Below are positions 33,063-43,989 of a stretch of 64,000 nucleotides of DNA, in pieces. The number at the start of each line of letters is the position of its first letter. Position 1 is the stretch's first letter. Both the position numbers and the translations under genes were made by a program. This DNA comes from Podospora pseudocomata (lineage: Eukaryota > Ascomycota > Sordariomycetes > Sordariales > Podosporaceae): NCBI RefSeq assembly GCF_035222375.1, contig NC_085888.1, forward strand, positions 3,348,001 through 3,412,000, written 5' to 3'. The notes below the pieces were generated by a model that saw only the letters and a list, made by a program, of their open reading frames with translations, made no database searches and was not told where the DNA came from.

Positions 33063-33905
33063 GATGAGACGATGAGAAAGAAAGAGGAGGGGAAAACGAG
33101 GGCGTCGTGAAGTTGAAAACTGAGATTTTGAGGGCAAAAAGGGGTAAATACTACACTAGGCTGAAGACTCAAAAACGAACCGACGACATCATTGACGTCA
33201 ATCCCGGGAGGAGCCTGACACGTTGTTTATGCTGTCGGTCTCGGCTGTTTACCACGCAATGTCTTGGGAGTCAGTCACGGCTTCAATGTTTGTGGAAGTG
33301 TCTTGGCAGTGTTTTGGTGAAAAGTGATGTGCAATGGCGCTCATTATTACTGGTCTGGACCTCCGATGGGGAAGACATGTCTACTCTCACCAAATCAAAT
33401 GTCATGAAGACGGGAGCAGCTCCCCTCTCCAAGCTGCCTACCTACCTTGTCTGCCTTGCTCCCGAGTCAGGAAAGCTTAGCTCGATCCGGCGCCTGCCAT
33501 GCTCCTGTCCAACATACCTAGCGTCCGGCCCGAGTCGTACAGGATGGAAACAGCTTGCCAGTAGGCCCAACCTTAACTCCAGGCCGGCCTTCATTGTCTT
33601 TCGCATCGTTAGTCTATCATCCCACGATACCTTTCTGTCACGTTGGCCTCCGGGCCATTCTCCTCTGTTCAGACTATTATATCGTCTTTTAATTGATAAC
33701 CTAGAATATCGTCCGACAAAACACTCGATCCCAGAATCCAAGTTACAAATGTCCAAAGAATCCTCCCAATCCTCCCTTCTAACAGCACCCAGCTGGGCAA
33801 GCAAGTATCCAGCTCGCCAGTTCGAACAAAACCTATGCCTACAAAGAGAAATTCTAATAACGCCTCATGATCCGACATTAACTGTCTATATCCAACGTGG
33901 GTATG
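33063..33905. other. Intergenic, nothing recognised
   Basis: Rest of the DUF1772 promoter and 3' flank of the P450 gene. A plus-strand frame runs through here, but its composition is not protein-like. Confidence 0.45.
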
Positions 33906-35736
33906 CTATACCTGCGGCCCGTAAGAGTTTACCCTTCTGATCTGTATTGAGGCTTCGTCCTTCTTCTCTGCAAGGACATCAAACAGACCATTGTCTGGCA
34001 CAATTGCAGTCTGCTGTGCTACCCTCGCTTCCTGGAAGAACTTGGCTCTCTCGGCACGATCTCGCGCATCTGACTCGGCCCAAAGACGGAGTGCTTCCTC
34101 TTTTCTCTTCTCGCTTCTGGGCTCAAATGACATCTGGAAAGGATCTGGCTTGATGATGAGCAGCGAGTTGGACTTGTCAAGCGGTACGGGATGGTTCATC
34201 CCAGTCGCTGGGTTATGCTTGGGCTTGAGGTTGAAGGTCCATGCCAAGGCACCGCAAGCAACGATCAACTCGTCTTGGGTGAGTGACATGCCGAGACATT
34301 GGCGCTGGCCCCATCCGAACGATGTCATGCCCTTGATGGTTGGGAACTGTGTCAGGGGCGCTTGGAAGGTTGGCCAGCCAGGTTCCAACCAGCGTTCGGG
34401 CCGGAAGTTGTCAGGGTCAGGATACTTCTTGGGGTTGCGGAGGAATGCCCTGAAGAGTCATTAGCTTGTGCCCACAGTTTTCAAGCGCCGATTCAATGGC
34501 TTACCAGTCCAGGGGTAAGAGGCGGGTGCCCTTGGGAATGAAGTAGCCGTTATAAACATCGTCCGCCTCCGTCTCGTGGGCGACACCTGTCGGGACATTG
34601 GGCTTCCACCGCATAGTCTCCTTGATGCAAGCTCTCAAGATGGGTAGGTTAGGCGCATCTTCCAACGTAGGCATGCGCCCCTCACACTTTTCGTCAATCT
34701 CTTTCTGCACGGCGGCTTGCCATTCCGGATAGTGAACCATGGTAACCAGCCAGTACGAAAGCGGTCCGGCGACGGTGAAGATGCCGACCAGCGCGAGCAT
34801 TCCAATAACGCAAGAGGCTTCATAATCACCAGAGATGTTGGTCTTCAACGAGGTCTTCTCAATGAACTGTCGTGTCCAGCAATTGCGGACCCGACCACCC
34901 TGTGCCATCTTGTCACGGGTTGTGAGGTATCGCTCCTGCCACCATGCCGACTGCTCATCATGACGCTTGCGCTCCGCCTTCTTCCATGGGTTCATGAACA
35001 TGGGCAGATGCCACAGCGGGGTGAGGACATTGGTAATAGGGCCAGCGGGGGACATCTGTCGGAGTAAACCCCAAGCACTCTTGGTGCAGTAAGTGCTCAG
35101 AGAGGGATCATCCCAAGTGAGCTGGCACATGACTTTGGCAGTCATATCCTCGAGCGAAGCTTGGAAATTGTCTGGGTTCTGGATCAAGTTGGCCATCCAG
35201 CGCTTCGCCTCGTGATACATCACACCGTTGTACTTGACGTTGGTGGCCTCGGTGATGTAGGCATGGGTGAGCTTTCTTTGGCGAGCCCAGTATTCTGCAC
35301 GACCGTGTTAATCAGAGCAGGCTCGACGTGATAGAGCGAGGCAATGCTTACTGTTCCTGCCCATCAAGGGAAGGTATTCCATGGAGCCCTCGGAGCTCTT
35401 CGAGTCAAACAGCGACTGAATGTTTGGCCGATCCGAATTGTACTTGGCCCGCTTGACCAACAAGTCCTCGGCAACCGTTTCGTCGGTAATGACCAGGACG
35501 TTGACGCCGAGCATCTGAGTTCGGTAGAAGCCGCCAGCTCCGTGCTTGTCCGCCCACTCTTTGAACTTGAGCCACATGAAGTTTATAGGCAAGTCATGAA
35601 TTCTGCCAATATAAGGAAGTTGTGTTGGGCCGGGCGGTCCGTTGGGATCGTTAATCTTTTGAAATTCTTTGATAAGATGTACCACTGTTGCCACCAAAAG
35701 GACAAGGGCCAGGAGGCCCGCGGTAACGAGCTGCAT
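33906..35736 (-). CDS. Cytochrome P450 monooxygenase (572 aa)
   Basis: Three exons: 35736-35352, 35294-34505 and 34449-33906, with introns of 57 and 55 bp. An N-terminal anchor (LLALVLLVATVVHLI) is followed by the Pro-rich hinge NGPPGPTQLPYIGRIHDLP. The K-helix ExxR is KETMR (about 353-357), the meander has FRPERW (about 407-412) and the haem loop is FGWGQRQCLG with Cys about 442. The I-helix region is unusual: LALVGIFTVAGPLSYW, where the common A-G-x-D/E-T is GIFTV. So an ER-bound haem monooxygenase, fed by P450 reductase, is expected. It resembles the O-methylsterigmatocystin-oxidoreductase-like group in general layout. The C-terminus is about 70 residues longer than usual. It diverges from an FAD monooxygenase gene 1.7 kb away. 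Confidence 0.92.
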
Positions 35737-37414
35737 GGTACGGTACGTGACGAGTAGCGGTGTTGAGTCGCGAAGTTGGTATGTTGAGTAAACGAATGAC
35801 GAAAAAACGGTAAGCGGTGCAAACTAAAGCTCTGAAGAACGAGATGGAACGACTTGTGGGAGAGCCGATGGGAAGACCAGAGCCCTCTATGTAAGCTGGC
35901 GAAAGGACTTTGATTGTTTTGAAGTGTGCACAGCCATACAATAGACAGAAGCTCACCTCTGAGATGGCACTGACCACGAGCAGCAGTCTGTCGCTTGTGC
36001 CTTGACTAGCGTGTCGAGATGCGCATACACTTGCGCACAATCAACGTATCCGTGGGTAGCACTACCCTGTGGTCGGAACTATGGTGTGGCAATTGCTGCT
36101 TTTGCTGGTGTCCTTGCGGAAGAACCACGGGGAACTGAAACCCGCGCAACTCGATACTTTCTCGGGAGAAGTTTGACTACTGTTGATCAAGGCGGCTAGG
36201 AGCGGAGGTCTCTCCAGGCGTTGTTCTGCTGTGTGTAGCAGTTCTATCGTCTAAGGGCTCTCTTGATGCGTGGAACAGCTCTCCAATTCACTCGGTGGGC
36301 TACCTATCACACAAGCATGTTGCCTAGATACCGCTGTCATAGGCCGTCTGCTGTGATGTTTGGTATCCACCGAGTGCCCTGTGTCCGGAGACGATGTCTG
36401 TTTTCCAGTGTGTCTATTTTTGCTGCTGCAAGCAGGGACTTTTCTCGCCACAGAACATAAACAAAGTGATGCTATTGCACGCAGCATGGTGGTGCGTGAC
36501 ACCACCGAGGACATGATGATGGGAGCATCAGGGCACGTCTCCTAGCTCTCCTGCATACAGGAGAACCCTGATCGCCCTTGGGGCGTTTTCTGACGTTGCT
36601 CGCTGACAGGTCATGCACTTTGATGTATGCTGCATGTTGCCAAACAGGACTGAAATGGCAACCGGTCGCTTGGCAACACCTTCTTGGTTGGCCTCGCAAT
36701 GTGCGAGTCGACTCTTGGGACTTTGACACCTCCAGGTTGCGCGAAATAGCAGTGATGAGGGCCGAGGCAGCTAGAGAGGGTTGGGCTGGTCCGCCGAATG
36801 TTGGGAAACCTAGCCGCGCGCTGGCGCAGTGAATTTGGAATTCCAGCAATGAGCCTCGAACTGGTGCATGTGCTATCACACCCGATTCCATTTGGTAGGA
36901 GTAATCGTCCGATACCCGCCACCACCCTTCCGCCACCGGTCTAACTCTTGCCATCTATTCATAACCCAGACTGGACGGTCGATTAGCTTTGACCGTGCTC
37001 ATTAATCCCATGCCCAAGTTGCGTCGGCCATAGCAACCGCGTGAGGCAGTTCCATCCGAATTATACGGCCCTGAAAAGGACAAGTCGATCCGCCACTCAT
37101 CGAGACTTTCCTAGGCCAGCCTAGGAGCTCAGCCAGCCGTTTATCCATACACCAAGTTTCAAAGATCAGAATTTGCGGTCATGTTGGCTCTTTTCGTTGG
37201 GGGCGCTCCTGACAATTAGTCTGCTCGGTCGCCAGAAGCGTGTAATCAGACGACGAGAAATCACAACTGTGACAACAGATGTAAATACTGCCATCATGCC
37301 CGTCACTGGGAGAAAGCCGTCTTGGCCTGCATTCCCGTGCCTTGGTCTGCAGTCAATCGAACTGTTGGCTTGCTGAGAATTACAACACTGGTTTTCAGCT
37401 GCTAAGCTTTCATC
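35737..37414. promoter_or_regulatory. Divergent intergenic region between P450 and FAD monooxygenase
   Basis: 1.68 kb between two oxidative enzyme genes pointing away from each other. No other gene is supported in it. It probably holds both promoters, and co-regulation is plausible but unproven. Confidence 0.45.
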
Positions 37415-39009
37415 ATGCCTTTCATCGACGACGGCGAGTCCAGGCCCGTGGGCTCGTATCCGAACAGCGGCATCGATGTTCTGATCGTCGGCACCGGCCT
37501 TGCGGGCCTCACGGCGGCTATCGAGTGTGTGAGAAAGGGACACAACGTCCGGGTTCTGGAGAGAAATGACGACATCAACACTGCCGGTACGCTCCCTGTA
37601 TTCCCTCCCACCACTGGACCATTCTGCTGACATTTGTATTCCAGGCGACATGTACTTTATGGGCCTGTCAGCGACCAAGTTCTTCAAGCACTGGCCTGAG
37701 ATGGCCAAGGAGTTTGACGAGATCTCTCTGCATAACTGCTGGATCGAGACTTTCAAGCACGATGGCGACCAGATGATCACACCTCTCAAAGTGTCCGACC
37801 GGCTTCGGGATGCAGGTCTGGATCCTGACACACCTCCTGGGACGTTTCAAATGCGCCCCCTTGTGTACAAGATGTACGTCCGCCAGGTCGAGAAGCTAGG
37901 CGTCAAAATTCAGTTTGGAAAGCGAGTGGTAGAGTACTGGGAGGACGAGTCTCGAGGCAAGGCTGGCGTGGTTACCGACAAGGGCGAGAGATATGAAGCC
38001 GATGTCGTGATTGCTGCAGATGGTGTTGGGTCGAAGAGCCAGAAGCTCGTGGGAGGCCAAGTGCGAGCCATGAAATCAGGCAGGGCCATGTGGCGAGCTG
38101 CATTCCCGATACACCATGTCGATAAGAATCCTGAAGTGAAGGAGTTCTTCAAAATGATCAAGGGAGAATCTGGGGAGGAGCCGATTGTGCGAACCTGGCT
38201 TGGGTAAGTGTCACTCGATGTTCTGTGCCACAGGCAAAAAATGCTCACCTGTAGCAAGCCCAGGAACATATGCCATGACCCTCACGCGTCCGGACACCAT
38301 GATTTGGGTCATGAACCACGATGTTACTGGCTCCGAGAAGGAATCGTGGAACCACACCATCGACGCCCAGGAGGTACTGGACAACATGGACAAGGGCGTC
38401 GGGCCAAAGCCATGGGCACCAATGTTCAAGGAGCTGATTAAACTGACACCTCCCAACACCATCGTTAATTTCGAGCTGTTTTGGAGAAATCCGCAACCCA
38501 AGTGGGCATCTCCCGGGGCTCGTGTCATCAACATTGGCGATGCAGCCCATTCCTTTCTCCCCGCGTCTGGAAACGGCGCCACTCAGGCCATTGAAGATGC
38601 TATCTCGCTGGCCTCCTGCCTTCAGATCGGCGGCAAAGAAAACATCCCGCAGTCTGTCAGAGCTCACGTCCGCATGCGCTTCATCCGGAATGCATGTGCG
38701 CAAAAGCTGGGTTTCAGCAACGCCGAGCTGCTGCAGGATACCGACTGGACCAAGGTCAAGCTGGACCCGCGCGTGGCCCAACCCAAGCTCCCCAGCTGGG
38801 TCTGGGGACACGATCCCGAGAAGTATGCCTACGAGGTGTACGATCGCGTGGTCGAGAGCATGAGGCGTGGTGTACCGTTCGACGAGGATGACAGCATCCC
38901 ACCAAACTACCCGGCCGGGTACAAGTACGAGCCGTGGAGCATCGAAGACATCATGGAGGACATGAAGAACGGCAAGTCGATCGAGCTTGGGTCGGGCAAC
39001 TGGGACTAG
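37415..39009 (+). CDS. FAD-dependent aromatic monooxygenase, salicylate-hydroxylase-like (493 aa)
   Basis: Three exons: 37415-37586, 37645-38203 and 38259-39009, with introns of 58 and 55 bp. The N-terminal GxGxxG is DVLIVGTGLAGLTAAIE (about 21-37), ending in RVLERN. The DG motif is DVVIAADGVGSKSQ, and the GD motif RVINIGDAAHSFLPASGNGATQAIED binds the FAD ribityl chain. The third exon begins so as to restore WLGPGTYAMTL, the GPG block of this class. Such class A flavoenzymes hydroxylate or decarboxylate phenolic rings using NAD(P)H and O2. There are no membrane segments, so it is cytosolic. Along with the adjacent P450 it would suit tailoring of an aromatic scaffold. The substrate is unknown. 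Confidence 0.92.
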
Positions 39010-39292
39010 GAGATGGATAGATATTCGTGTTCTTTTCCGGAGTGCGTCGCATGTTTGTTTGGCCTGAAGATTGGGCACCTATTTTTCCTGTGTTTAGATT
39101 CTGTACAATGCCATGAGCGAATGCCGTGATAATGCTACTCGAGTATCTAACCTGCGCATTGATACCATTGACACGGCCATTCCAGGTGTGATCACCAATC
39201 GGTAGAGAAAAAAAAGACAAAAGGTATGATGTGCTTGGACAGCAAAATGGAATGGAGTTGAAATTTAGCAGCGCAAGAGCGCACCTTCCTCC

Positions 39293-39841
39293 TCAACGCT
39301 CCAGCCTAAACTGCGGCACCAGATAGGGCCTCTCCACGCCTTCCCACAGTCCAAACTGGCAAGTGCCACTGGCCGAGCACATTCCCCCGATATTTCTCTC
39401 TCCATCAAAATTGAACTTTTGTGTCGCCACATGAACCCCCGAGATCCAATCATGTCGCAGGTGCAGCATAAAGTTATTCAACAACGACGCCCCCTCTCCG
39501 CTCGCCGTCGGCTTGAGCAACTGGAAGCTCCATTCCCCCACTCTCTTTGACTTTGGCTTGATCAAACAGTCCGTGTTCTTTCTCGTCCAGGCAATGTCCT
39601 CCCCTTCACCAAATGTCCACCGAGTGCCGCACTGGACAGTGGTGTTGTTGAACTCGATATCGGTGAAGCTGACATTGAAGAAGGAATAGATCGAGCTCCC
39701 TGGTCGACCTGAGGGAGCAAATGTCGACAGGCTGTCTATCACCAGAGGCTTGAGAGGAGGCTTTACCGGTCGATCCAGTTTCTGGGCCGAGGGAATGCCT
39801 GCAGCCACAGTGACAAGTGAGAGCAATACCTGGAATTTCAT
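39293..39841 (-). CDS. AA1-like secreted protein (182 aa)
   Basis: Single exon from the ATG at 39841 to 39293. The upstream open frame is not used, because the signal peptide (MKFQVLLSLVTVAAGIPSA) starts at this ATG. The mature part is beta-rich: YSFFNVSFTDIEFNNTTVQCGT, DIAWTRKNTDC, GEWSFQLLK, GMCSASGTCQFGLWEGV. Four Cys could form two disulfides. The layout recalls AA1-like (Alternaria Alt a 1 type) secreted proteins, which include fungal effectors and allergens. The assignment is by pattern and moderately sure. Asn-x-Ser/Thr sites (NVS, NTT) suggest glycosylation. It lies 3' to 3' with the FAD monooxygenase, 283 bp apart. Confidence 0.72.
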   Translation of the reverse strand: MKFQVLLSLVTVAAGIPSAQKLDRPVKPPLKPLVIDSLSTFAPSGRPGSSIYSFFNVSFTDIEFNNTTVQCGTRWTFGEGEDIAWTRKNTDCLIKPKSKRVGEWSFQLLKPTASGEGASLLNNFMLHLRHDWISGVHVATQKFNFDGERNIGGMCSASGTCQFGLWEGVERPYLVPQFRLER

Positions 39842-40216
39842 ACTGCTGTTTGTCCCGGTAAGGGATTCAGTTTGGGTCTTTGGGGAACAAGATGCTAACA
39901 ACTTTGGTGCTGGATAGCTGATAGAATTTATATTCAGCCCACCGTCTCTGGAATGCATTGTCTCAATTCGATGCCACGCACCTATTCTATTTCTAGTTCT
40001 TCGTCTACCACCCACCTGACAGCGGTTAAACTTTCTAATGATTACTTTTCGCTTATTCCATCCTGTCCCATGATTCCGTGCCGGAGACACCGAATCTGGA
40101 ACTGCTGGAGCTCGACTTCATAATTTAAGCATCTCGCATAGGTTGTGCCGACTGCATAGGTATACTTATGCAGTGAGCCCCTTATGTTTGTGCCACATCC
40201 AGCTACCACCTCCACC
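39842..40216. other. Intergenic, nothing recognised
   Basis: Promoter of the AA1-like gene and 3' flank of the amidotransferase-like gene. Confidence 0.5.
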
Positions 40217-41161
40217 TCAATCAACATCCTCATCCTCATCATGGAAGAACCTCAATATCGCCCCCGCTGCCACCTCTCCATCGTGCTCTAAATCCGCCGT
40301 ATCCCCCGCCTGGTCCGCCGCCTCCTGATCATCAATACTCCCCGCCTCAACCCTCATCTCAATCTGCCTTTTGACCATCTCCTCATCAAACGCCAAGTGC
40401 GCCTGGGTAGTAAACATCTTTCCCTTGATGTACACCCCTTGTACCTCGGTATGGTCCGACTTGCCCCAGACATGCACCCTCGTCCCCTTTGGTAGCAGCC
40501 CCTGCGCGGACTCTACCGTGGGGGGAGCAACAACATGATCCTGATGCATCTGGTGCAAGTGCACATGGTCATCATCCGTCCGGAAGAGCTTCTGGCCAAT
40601 GGGCGTCAGCTCAATCTTGGAATGGCCCAGCTCCCAGTCGCCTTTTGGCGAGGGCCGCACTTCGGCACCGAGAAGGCGGCAGAGGAGCTGATGACCAAAG
40701 CAGACGCCCGAGAAATGCATTTTGGGATGGTTTTGCCATAGCTCTGTTTTATATCATGAGCATCCATTCAATGGTTGGGGGACAACGCTTCAAGACCCAC
40801 CTCTCAACAACTTCAACAGGTCCAGAATCCACGGATCATCACCATGCGCATCATACACGCTCCCCGTGATCAGCAGCGCGTCGCAACCCTCAAAATCCTC
40901 GTACTTGGGCATCGTTCCCCCCTTTTCCGGAATCACAAACCACCTGTCCGTCTCAATCCCCAACGGAGGGTCATGCGCCTTGCCGGCATTGGTGAAGTGG
41001 TTGTGCAGAATCTCGCCAAAGGTCGTCTTTCCAGGTATCTTTTTGGTCTCCTTATGGGGTTCGTCCGTCTCGAGGACCATCATCCTGACAGTGGGGGCAT
41101 CCTGACCCTTTGGGTGGGCCGTCACTTCGTCCCGATGTTCTGGTTCGCTGTGGGGTGCCAT
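40217..41161 (-). CDS. Class I glutamine amidotransferase-like protein (295 aa)
   Basis: Two exons, 41161-40801 and 40743-40217, with a 57-bp intron. The N-terminal domain has YEDFEGCDALLITGSVYDAHGDDPWI. The nucleophile elbow GVCFGHQLLCRLLGAEV (Cys about 135) is built right after the junction. Later blocks are LGHSKIELTPIG, HLHQMHQDHV and GKMFTTQAHLAFDEE. The last is where class I enzymes have H-P-E, whose His and Glu complete the triad. Here the Pro and Glu are replaced (H-L-A). So the Cys and His are kept but the Glu is missing. This could be an inactive or altered-specificity member of the yeast YLR126C-type family. The C-terminus is acidic. No synthase partner is fused. Confidence 0.88.
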
Positions 41162-41941
41162 GTTATGTTTTTGAATAATGGTGTGGTAAGATCGGTGATT
41201 TGATGTCCCTTATGACAGGCTAAAACTGTTTTTTTTGTCAATATTAATTCAGAATTGCTAAATGTCCAGGCTTCATCGTGGCTTTTTGACCCTCTTCCAA
41301 GAGCTGATGTGCCCTGTTTTGGAACAATGAACAAACATCTCCACAATGACGGCATTCACTTGGCGTACGGTTGTTGGACGCTTGACAGCGGCAAAATCTC
41401 CAAAAAAAAAAAAACAAACAAAAAGGGAACTTGCTTCGGCTAACTATTCAATCCTAACCGTCGGAATGCAGATGACCCAATCGTAGGGAGCTAACGAGTC
41501 GAACTGCAATAGTGTGTGTGGAGCAAGGTACAACCCCACCTGACTCAGCCTTCCGACCTCTGCCCTGGTGAGAGTGGGCAAGGACTTCGGCCTACGACTT
41601 CACCTTTGATACTACTTCCGCGTGATGATGGCTTCAGTAGTGGGACTGAGTGTCTGAGAGCTCGGGACTCGGCCTTCGGCCTTGTTGTGGATATTATGGT
41701 GCTCTATGGATCTTGGGAGTATATATTGGTTTGATTTTCTACGCTCTTTTTCACTTGATATTTCCTTTGTCTGGTAGATGAATGTACTCCTACACTTTGG
41801 CTCATTTCGGCCTGCACAGTGTGGCATCAGCCAGCGCCGTGTTAACCGCGCCAAGAAGAGACTTCTCTACGGATTCCACACGGTCAGTCAAAGATGACTA
41901 AAACACCAAGAAAACACCAAGACTATCATCAACTCCAAATC
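41162..41941. other. Intergenic, nothing recognised
   Basis: Promoter of the amidotransferase-like gene and 3' flank of the beta-lactamase-like gene. No other feature is supported. Confidence 0.45.
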
Positions 41942-43989
41942 TCAGGCCACACGTTTCCAAGCAAATGCGCTCTCATCCCCATCCTCATAAACCCCATTCC
42001 GATCAAACACCCAAACAAATTCCTCAAACGGCCTGCCTGACCCTCTTCGACCCCTAAACACCAGCTCGAAATCTCGAATATTCAATCTATTGTTTCCGCC
42101 TACACCAAGAGGTACCAAGTCTCTCATCGGCATGGCAAACGTCATGGTCACCTCTGAAGAGACCGCACAGCAATCATGTCTGGCTCTCAGTGGGTATTCA
42201 AACCCTTTTCCATACAGTTGAAATCTCAAAGACCCTCCAGCATGCCCCTGAATCTCAGCAAACACACCCGGGACCAATCGGAATCTCCCCACACAGCCCG
42301 CAAAGTCTTCCGCACGTGCAAGTTGGGAATACTCCCGTTCAAGCCTTGTCTCGTAGAGAGCCAAATCCCGTATGTAACTGCCTTTAATGTGTCGGACCAC
42401 AGTGTCAAGGTTTGCGCACAAGGTTTGAAGTGCGCGAGGGTCGGTCGCTTTCCGTGCCAAAGCATCAGCCAGAAACATGCACGCGATATTGGCTGCGTCA
42501 AGGTAAAAGCCACGGGTGTTGCAAAGAACCACGACTGCTTGTTTGAGTGATGGAACTGACGGCAAGGAGAGGTTAGAATCCGAATTCACCCGAGTGAGGT
42601 GGACAAGTGCCAGCACATACTGAGAAAGCAGGACGAAGTGGCGCCCACCATATTCCCGCCGTGATAGAGCGCCAGCTTCTTGCCAACACCAACGCCTCCA
42701 CCAATCGAAAGTTGTTGGAAAAAGTACCACAAGCGATTGGCTGTGAGAGCTCCATCATTGTGGCTGCTCCTGATGACGCTCTGAAGACGACGCGCATTGT
42801 CGCCATCCGAGCCAGGCCAACGATGTTTCAAGTCGCAAGGGTTCCAAGATATGTTGGTGGTGTTCCTGTGTTCCAGTCAGAGCCTGATATCCAACATTTA
42901 CTTGGAAAATATTGCCACTAACCAGCCGCCGGCATAGATGGAGTTTTCCGATTGCGTATGTGAAAGGATATGGCGCCACCAAGTGATCATGCCACGCTCG
43001 ACCTCAGAGATCTTGTGGCCGAGGTCGTACCTTTGTCCTTGGAGGCTGCCGAAGACTTCAAGAAGATAGCCGAAAAACTTCAGCAAGTCCTTCGTTGAAG
43101 ACACCATGCCGGCCGCCGCCCCCAGTGGAGATGGTTTAGAGCCGCGGTTGACACAGGAAACCTGGGAGGGTTCAATCAAAAGGGGTTCTGCCTTGGGACG
43201 TGTCATGCAGTTCCTCTGCCAAAGTTGATGACCTCCCGCCATCAAACCATCTACACTCACGCTGTGATATGCAACATAGCTGTTCCTGTCCTGTAGATGG
43301 TCCTGCGGAACGTCGGTAAAGGTGCTGGTCAAATGCAATGGCTGTAGAATCCTCTCTGTGACAAACTCTCCCCACGGCATCCTCGCGGTCCTTTCAACAA
43401 CCTCAGCAAGCAAGGCAAAGCATTCGTTGGAGTAGTTCCTAGAATTATCGAATGTCTTCTCTGTATACTGGCTGCTTCGGGGCATGTGACGGAGGAGCGA
43501 CAGGACTGGATCAATGGTCGTCCATGGAATGTGACCCTCGGGACTTTCCCAGAGGTTGGTGTACCTCAGGAACTCGGACCGGTGCGCCAAAAGATGGCCG
43601 ATTGTCAGCTCAGGCTCCATCTGGTCCGACAACAGTGCGGTTCGTCCCTCAAGTTCTGGAAGGATATCCTTCACAGGTGTTTCAAAACAGATGCCATGTC
43701 TTCCGTCAGCGACAAGAATTGATATTGCAAGGCCCATAAAAGGCTTGGTCATGGATGATATGAGATATCTTGAATTCTTAGTAGGGGGCTGGTCTTCGTC
43801 AAGGGCACGGGTGCCAATATCATGGAAGGTGTAGTTCCCATCTTCCAAGAGGCCGATTGATGCACCGACGTTTCCGCTTTCCTGAAATATGGCTTCAAGA
43901 ACCGTTGATGTAGATCGCAACAGGTACTCGGCTATGCTTCTCTTGCTGCATTCTTGTGAAGCTCGAGGAGCCACGGATGATTTGGGCAT
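41942..43989 (-). CDS. Serine beta-lactamase-like hydrolase (641 aa)
   Basis: Three exons: 43989-42923, 42865-42621 and 42555-41942, with introns of 57 and 65 bp. The class C/PBP-like fold is shown by SxxK (SMTK, residues 79-82) in YLISSMTKPFMGLAI and YxN (YSN, 186-188) in NYSNECFALLAEVVERT. LGAAAGMVSSTKDLLKF matches the usual downstream block, and exon 2 supplies YHGGNMVGATSSCFL, where class C enzymes have the K/HxG strand (HGG here). The first junction (GTTAGT donor) restores GGWNTTNISW, and the second gives FLIPSLKQAVVVL. No signal peptide is seen, so it is intracellular. Fungal relatives are esterases, amidases or acyltransferases such as LovD. The roughly 200-residue C-terminal beta domain is typical of longer fungal members. 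The substrate is unknown. Confidence 0.88.

Noticed and set aside
33107-33940. Long plus-strand frame next to the TG repeat
   Set aside because: Composition is not protein-like, it overlaps the end of the P450 gene on the other strand, and it has no motif.
38245-39078. Long antisense frame over the FAD monooxygenase gene
   Set aside because: Shadow of a GC-biased coding exon with no independent motif.
42866-42901. 36-nt intron option in the beta-lactamase-like gene
   Set aside because: Phase would fit, but it is too short. The GTTAGT donor at 42922 gives a 57-bp intron in the same phase and a better family match.
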